DNA from: Halosolutus gelatinilyticus
Lineage (GTDB): Archaea > Halobacteriota > Halobacteria > Halobacteriales > Natrialbaceae
NCBI RefSeq assembly: GCF_023028105.1
Contig: NZ_CP095491.1
Coordinates: 620,001-684,000, forward strand
Reading direction: 5' to 3'
DNA: 64,000 nucleotides
The notes beneath the pieces are model-generated. The model was not told where the DNA came from. It ran no database searches and was given only the letters and a program-made list of their open reading frames with translations. Below are positions 60,537 through 64,000 of the stretch, piece by piece. The position numbers were made by a program, and so were the translations under genes. The stretch's first letter is position 1. Every line of letters starts with the position of its first letter.

Positions 60537-60914
60537 CGGTATCGGATCCACGGCGAAGAGGCAATTAATGGTCGGGCCGGCGAGTCCCGCCCGCTGGGTG
60601 GCGGTGCATTTTCGATCCGACAGCCGATCGTCCCGAAAGCGGCGAGAGATGAGTTTTCGACGGCGTGTTCGAGCGGTCTGTCGCGATCGCCGATCGTCGG
60701 GACCCGACTCTAATAAATCCCATGGTGGTATCGGAAATAGGAAGGGGACCGTCTCAGGAGTCACCGCTCGAGGGCGTAGAATCGTAGTTGGTTGTAAATG
60801 TGAACTCGGATCGAGAAAACGTCAGGGGTTCTAGCAAATCGATCGCGTTCGATCGCGTTGACATCGGTGTCGTCCCATCACGAGATTTATGATTGGTACC
60901 AGTCACGTCTACTT
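60537..60914. other. 378-nt intergenic stretch
   Basis: No gene seen. Contains the minus-strand promoter of the alpha/beta hydrolase (60561-60569, CATTAATTG on that strand), an AT-rich CTAATAAATCCC near 60708-60720, and at its end the promoter of the acetyltransferase gene. Confidence 0.55.
60885..60892 (+). promoter_or_regulatory. TATA box of the AAC(3)-like gene
   Basis: ATTTATGA centred 26-27 nt before ATG 60915; this spacing favours that ATG over a TTG at 60858. Confidence 0.55.
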
Positions 60915-61730
60915 ATGAGCGATACCCTTCCCGATGATCGATCGCCGGAGCCGATTACGGTCGAGTCGATGACGAGCGATCTACGCGACCTCGGTATCAG
61001 GTCCGGCCAGACGGTGCTCGTCCACGGATCGCTCTCCGCTCTGGGTTGGGTCTGTGGCGGGGCACCCGCCGTCGTAATCGCGCTCCAGCGCGTCGTCGGC
61101 GAAGACGGTACCATCGTGATGCCGACGCACTCACCCGGAAACATGGACCCGGCCGACATGGGAAATCCGCCGGTTCCCGACTCGTGGTACGAAACCGTCC
61201 GCGAACAGATGCCACCCTACCGGCCGGACGTGACACCGACGCAGGGGATGGGTGCGATCGCCGAGTGCTTTCGCTCCTGTCCGGGCGTCCGTCGGAGCGA
61301 CCACCCTCAACTGTCGTTCGCCGCGTGGGGCGCCGATGCCGATTTTGTCATCGAGGACCACACGTACGACCATTCGCTCGGCGAGGAGTCGCCGCTGGCC
61401 CGGGTCTACGACCTCGACGGCGACGTGCTGTTTCTCGGGACGTCGCACGCGACGAACACCTCGCTCCATCTCGCTGAGTACCGCACTGACGCCGATATCG
61501 CCACGAAGACCAACGGCGGCGCGGTGCTCGTCGACGGAAAGCGCAAGTGGGCTCACTGGAAGGATCTTGATATCGACGACGAAGACTTTCCGGAGTGCGG
61601 TGCGGCGTTCGAGCGCGAACACCTCGACGCTTTCGAGACCGGTCGCATCGGCGTCGCCGACGCGAAACGGCTCGCCCAGAGACCGCTCGTCGATTTCGCG
61701 GTGGAGTGGTTCGATTCGAACCGCCGATAA
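60915..61730 (+). CDS. AAC(3)-family N-acetyltransferase
   Basis: 271 residues from ATG 60915. Family motifs: SLSALGWVCGGAPAVVIALQ, TIVMPTHSPGNMDPADMGNP, RSCPGVRRSDHPQLSFAAWG, and the catalytic-region LFLGTSHATNTSLHLAEYRT. These enzymes use acetyl-CoA to acetylate the 3-amino group of aminoglycosides; YokD and FrbF relatives use other amines. An archaeal ribosome is little affected by most aminoglycosides, so the natural substrate is likely something else. Single gene with its own promoter. Confidence 0.92.
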   Translation: MSDTLPDDRSPEPITVESMTSDLRDLGIRSGQTVLVHGSLSALGWVCGGAPAVVIALQRVVGEDGTIVMPTHSPGNMDPADMGNPPVPDSWYETVREQMPPYRPDVTPTQGMGAIAECFRSCPGVRRSDHPQLSFAAWGADADFVIEDHTYDHSLGEESPLARVYDLDGDVLFLGTSHATNTSLHLAEYRTDADIATKTNGGAVLVDGKRKWAHWKDLDIDDEDFPECGAAFEREHLDAFETGRIGVADAKRLAQRPLVDFAVEWFDSNRR

Positions 61731-61855
61731 CTACGCACCCCCCTCCAGGAAGTGACGCATCTCACCTCGGCGGACTTCCAGCCCCTTCTGGAGTTAGCGT
61801 TCAAGACGGCGATCGCCCGCTCGTCATCGACTCCTGGCGTCTCGGCCAGGCCGGT

Positions 61856-62665
61856 CTACTCGTTATCGCGGTTTCGATCGTCCTCGCTCGCTCCATCTTC
61901 CGTCGTCGGACCCGTCGGCTCCTCGTCGCGGATCGCTTCGGGATCGACCTCCGCGTCCGTGTGTCGCGGGTCCGACTCCGGTTCCACTTCGGCGTCCGAT
62001 CGACTCGCGTCCGCGTCGGGTTCGACTTCGGCGTCGGTCCGCTCGGCTCCCTCCTCGGGTTGCAGTTCGGCCTCGGGCTCCCGGTCCGTCAGTTCGCTCG
62101 GATCGACGTCGGCGCCGCGAGCCGACCGCTCGCGTTCGATCGCGTCCGGTTCCTCGGCGCGGTCCGAATCCCGCGGCGCCTCCGACGCGTCGGTTTCGTC
62201 GAGTCCGCTCGTTCCGCCGGCGGGCTCCGGTTCCGGTTCGTCCCGGATTGCGCTCTCGGTTCCGGCGTCGGAGCCGCGCTCCGTCCCCGTCGTCCGCGAT
62301 CGCTCGTCGCGATCGACCTCCCCGACATCGGTGTTTTGCGAATCGGCCGACTCGTCGCTCACCGCCCCGATCTCGCGTTCGCCTTCGGCACCGCGTTCGT
62401 CTCGAACCGCCGCCCCCTGTGTCGTGGAGTCGTCTTCGAGGAAGACGGCGGCTTCGGTGATCTCGTCGACGTCCGACTCGGACAACTGCATCTGCTCCTC
62501 GCCCGCCGATTCCCATCCGATCGCGGCCTTGATCGAATCCGTGATCCCGGGGTCCGGCTCGACGTACGCCGTCCCCGACTCGACCGCAGTTACCATCCCG
62601 ATCTGTTCGCCGGCCGCGTTCTCGACGGGTTTGCCGATCTCGTCGTCAGTAATCGTCGGGCTCAT
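61856..62665 (-). CDS. PRC-barrel-like protein with long acidic tail
   Basis: 269 residues from ATG 62663-62665. Residues 1-70 form a PRC-barrel-like domain: MSPTITDDEIGKPVENAAGE, QIGMVTAVESGTAYVEPDPG, and TDSIKAAIGWESAGEEQMQL. The other 200 residues are disordered and very rich in Asp, Glu, Ser and Arg, and contain at least three near-repeats of DAEVEP or DAEVDP. The PRC core is found in RNA-processing (RimM-like) and photosynthetic proteins; in haloarchaea it is often a small stand-alone domain. The tail might interact with partners or simply tolerate salt. Function unknown. Confidence 0.85.
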   Translation of the reverse strand: MSPTITDDEIGKPVENAAGEQIGMVTAVESGTAYVEPDPGITDSIKAAIGWESAGEEQMQLSESDVDEITEAAVFLEDDSTTQGAAVRDERGAEGEREIGAVSDESADSQNTDVGEVDRDERSRTTGTERGSDAGTESAIRDEPEPEPAGGTSGLDETDASEAPRDSDRAEEPDAIERERSARGADVDPSELTDREPEAELQPEEGAERTDAEVEPDADASRSDAEVEPESDPRHTDAEVDPEAIRDEEPTGPTTEDGASEDDRNRDNE

Positions 62666-62785
62666 ACGCGTTTCTGAGCCCGTCCGGGGGAAGCGTGTGG
62701 TGCCTGCACACCCTGGCAGGAAGCGATCGAGCGCGTCGAGCGACGGGCGTAGGCTCAAGTGAGTTCGCGTCGCCTCCCCACAGGA

Positions 62786-63349
62786 ATGACCACGGAGCAC
62801 CGATCCCGAGGAGAGTTGTCGGGCGAGCCGGCGCTTCCGCCGGACCGGGAGACCACGCTCGCGGAAGCGGTGGCCGATCGGCTGCCGAACGGCCGCGCGC
62901 TCGACATCGCGACGGGCGACGGGCGCGTCGCGATCGAACTCGCCGATCGCGGCTGGACGGTCGACGCCGTCGACATCTCCCGGGCGAAACTGGATCGCGC
63001 CCGCGAGCGGGCCGCCGGACGATCGGCGAGCGTCGAGTGGATCCTCGCCGACGTCGACGGCTACTGCTTTCCCGAATCCGCCTACGACGTCGTCTCGATC
63101 CGGTTTTTCGACGCGCGCGATCGGCTTCCGGACGTAAAAGGAGCCCTCGCGCCGGGCGGCGCGCTCGTCTACGAACACCACCTCCAGCCGTCCGACGAAC
63201 GCGATCCGCGAAACCCGTATCGGTTCGAATCGAACGAACTGCTGGAGGCCTGTGCGGAACTCTCGGTGCGGTACTACGCGGAAGACCCGGACCGGGCGCG
63301 CGTCTGGCTCGTCGCCAGCAACGAGTCCGCCTCCGAGCGGGAGGGCTAA
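62786..63349 (+). CDS. class I SAM-dependent methyltransferase
   Basis: 187 residues from ATG 62786. Motif I RALDIATGDGRVAIELADRG with GDG in place of the usual GxG, post-I VDAVDISRAKLDRARERAA, and motif III GALAPGGALVYEHHLQPSDE. The shorter C-terminus fits methyltransferase type 11/25. The acceptor is unknown. A second, unrelated methyltransferase converges with it 11 nt away. Confidence 0.9.
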   Translation: MTTEHRSRGELSGEPALPPDRETTLAEAVADRLPNGRALDIATGDGRVAIELADRGWTVDAVDISRAKLDRARERAAGRSASVEWILADVDGYCFPESAYDVVSIRFFDARDRLPDVKGALAPGGALVYEHHLQPSDERDPRNPYRFESNELLEACAELSVRYYAEDPDRARVWLVASNESASEREG

Positions 63350-63360
63350 TCGGCGGAAGT

Positions 63361-64000
63361 TCAGCGATTCGAACCCGTCGACCGAAACACCCGCATCGTC
63401 ACCCGATCGAGGTCGATCGATCGGCGCTCGACGAAGCCGGCGTCGGCGAGCGCCCGATCCCAGTGGCGTTTGTACAGGGTGACGCCGTCGACGGAGGTCA
63501 CGCGGATCCCGTCGCTCGATCGCGCCCGAGCGGACCCGGAATCGGACTCGGACGGCTCGGGATCGGATTTGGAGTCGAACCTCCCTGGGTCGGGTTCGAC
63601 TTCGGCCGTGACGAGCACCTCGCTCGTCACCCGCGCGAGGTCGGCGAACACCCGATCACAGGAGGGGTGCAGGTGCTGGAGCGTCTCGACCGAGTAAACG
63701 ACGTCGAACCGATCGTCCTCGAACGAAGGGACGACGGACTCGATCGCGCCGCGGTGGAACGTGCCCGTCGCGGCGAGGTCCGGATAGGTTCGGCCCATTA
63801 CGTCGAACGCGTCCGCGTTGAGGTCGATCCCGGCGAGGTCCGAGTAGCCGTGTTCGAGGAGGTGCGCGAGGTGGCGACCCGAACTACAGCCGAGTTCGAG
63901 GACGGCCGCGTCTCGATCGACGTGCTCGGCGAGGACCTCCCGAAGTCGATCGCTTCGTTCGTCGGAGCCGTAGTACGCATAGTACTCGGGTGAGTAGGCG
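63361..64000 (-). CDS. class I SAM-dependent methyltransferase, 5' end outside window
   Basis: Partial: at least 212 residues. Frame stays open to the window end, where it reads AYSPEYYAYYGSDERSDRLR, so an ATG at 63796-63798 is internal and not the start. Motif I VLELGCSSGRHLAHLLEHG, post-I LAGIDLNADAFDVMG, then FDVVYSVETLQHLHPSCDRV. A disordered Ser/Glu/Asp loop (RFDSKSDPEPSESDSGSARA) splits the core before GIRVTSVDGVTLYKRHWDRA. Substrate unknown. Confidence 0.9.
   Translation of the reverse strand, partial: AYSPEYYAYYGSDERSDRLREVLAEHVDRDAAVLELGCSSGRHLAHLLEHGYSDLAGIDLNADAFDVMGRTYPDLAATGTFHRGAIESVVPSFEDDRFDVVYSVETLQHLHPSCDRVFADLARVTSEVLVTAEVEPDPGRFDSKSDPEPSESDSGSARARSSDGIRVTSVDGVTLYKRHWDRALADAGFVERRSIDLDRVTMRVFRSTGSNR

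Noticed and set aside
1-64000. tRNA, rRNA, CRISPR arrays and transposase genes
   Set aside because: Gaps were read for cloverleaf-like ends, regularly spaced repeats and transposase motifs; none was seen by eye, although a covariance search could still find a missed tRNA.

Overview
The window looks like ordinary chromosome of a halophilic archaeon (class Halobacteria). It is GC-rich, the predicted proteins are strongly acidic, and GTG starts and 4-16 nt gene overlaps are common. Many genes have a TATA-like box 26-28 nt before the start codon, the mark of leaderless archaeal transcripts. The gene content agrees: archaeal aIF-2 beta and aIF-1A, HTH_10/Bat-type regulators, bacterioruberin genes, DUF5789 and amphi-Trp proteins. 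The genus cannot be fixed from sequence alone.

Layout. 0-3.3 kb: two HTH regulators, a secreted protein, a DUF5789 protein and aIF-2 beta. 3.4-9.3 kb: a seven-gene cobalamin assembly and salvage operon (HAD phosphatase, cbiB, cobS, cobY, cobT-like, cobD, cbiZ). 10.2-12.4 kb: dhaM-dhaL-dhaK for PTS-dependent dihydroxyacetone phosphorylation, with no EI or HPr gene alongside. 12.5-13.2 kb: a decayed membrane-protein gene. 13.3-20.6 kb: mixed housekeeping genes (FAH-family hydrolase, lipoprotein, YkgJ protein, aIF-1A, DJ-1/PfpI protein, SDR) ending in a formate/nitrite-type channel fused to two universal-stress domains.

20.8-25.3 kb holds the C50 carotenoid block: crtD, lyeJ and cruF overlap on the plus strand, and crtB (phytoene synthase) converges on them. 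The crtB promoter has a strong TATA box and, 8 nt upstream of it, a CTAG-centred element that resembles the bop-type upstream activator recognised by Bat. A 965-residue Bat-like sensor (degenerate receiver, PAS, PAS, GAF, GAF, HTH_10) lies 4.6 kb away.

25.5-48.7 kb: a TIGR00300 (LOR/SDH, ornithine cyclodeaminase-like) protein, a BrkB-type membrane protein, an ERCC4 nuclease, the Bat-like sensor, a 46-residue zinc-ribbon protein joined to glutamate dehydrogenase, a phosphoribosyltransferase, an NnrD-like dehydratase, a class V aminotransferase, a CstA peptide/pyruvate-type transporter, a cupin pair, a CobW GTPase with a histidine-rich linker, a small protein plus ArsA/Get3 pair, YchF, and a membrane-anchored spermidine-synthase-like protein.

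49.6-52.4 kb is the odd region. Two AT-rich, gene-free stretches flank a frameshifted gene, an internally deleted sugar-ABC ATPase remnant and a ThuA-domain gene, and look like the ruins of a sugar-utilisation locus. 52.4-64 kb returns to housekeeping: a UspA protein, an acyl-CoA synthetase, methyltransferases, an orphan E1-alpha dehydrogenase subunit, a gamma-carbonic-anhydrase-like protein that lacks one zinc histidine, a phosphoesterase, two alpha/beta hydrolases, an AAC(3)-family acetyltransferase, and an acidic-tailed PRC-barrel protein.

I saw no rRNA, tRNA, CRISPR array or intact insertion sequence. I did not find a clear multi-gene system that is certainly new. The best leads are the Bat-like control element at crtB, the small-protein/Get3 pair, and the decayed sugar locus.
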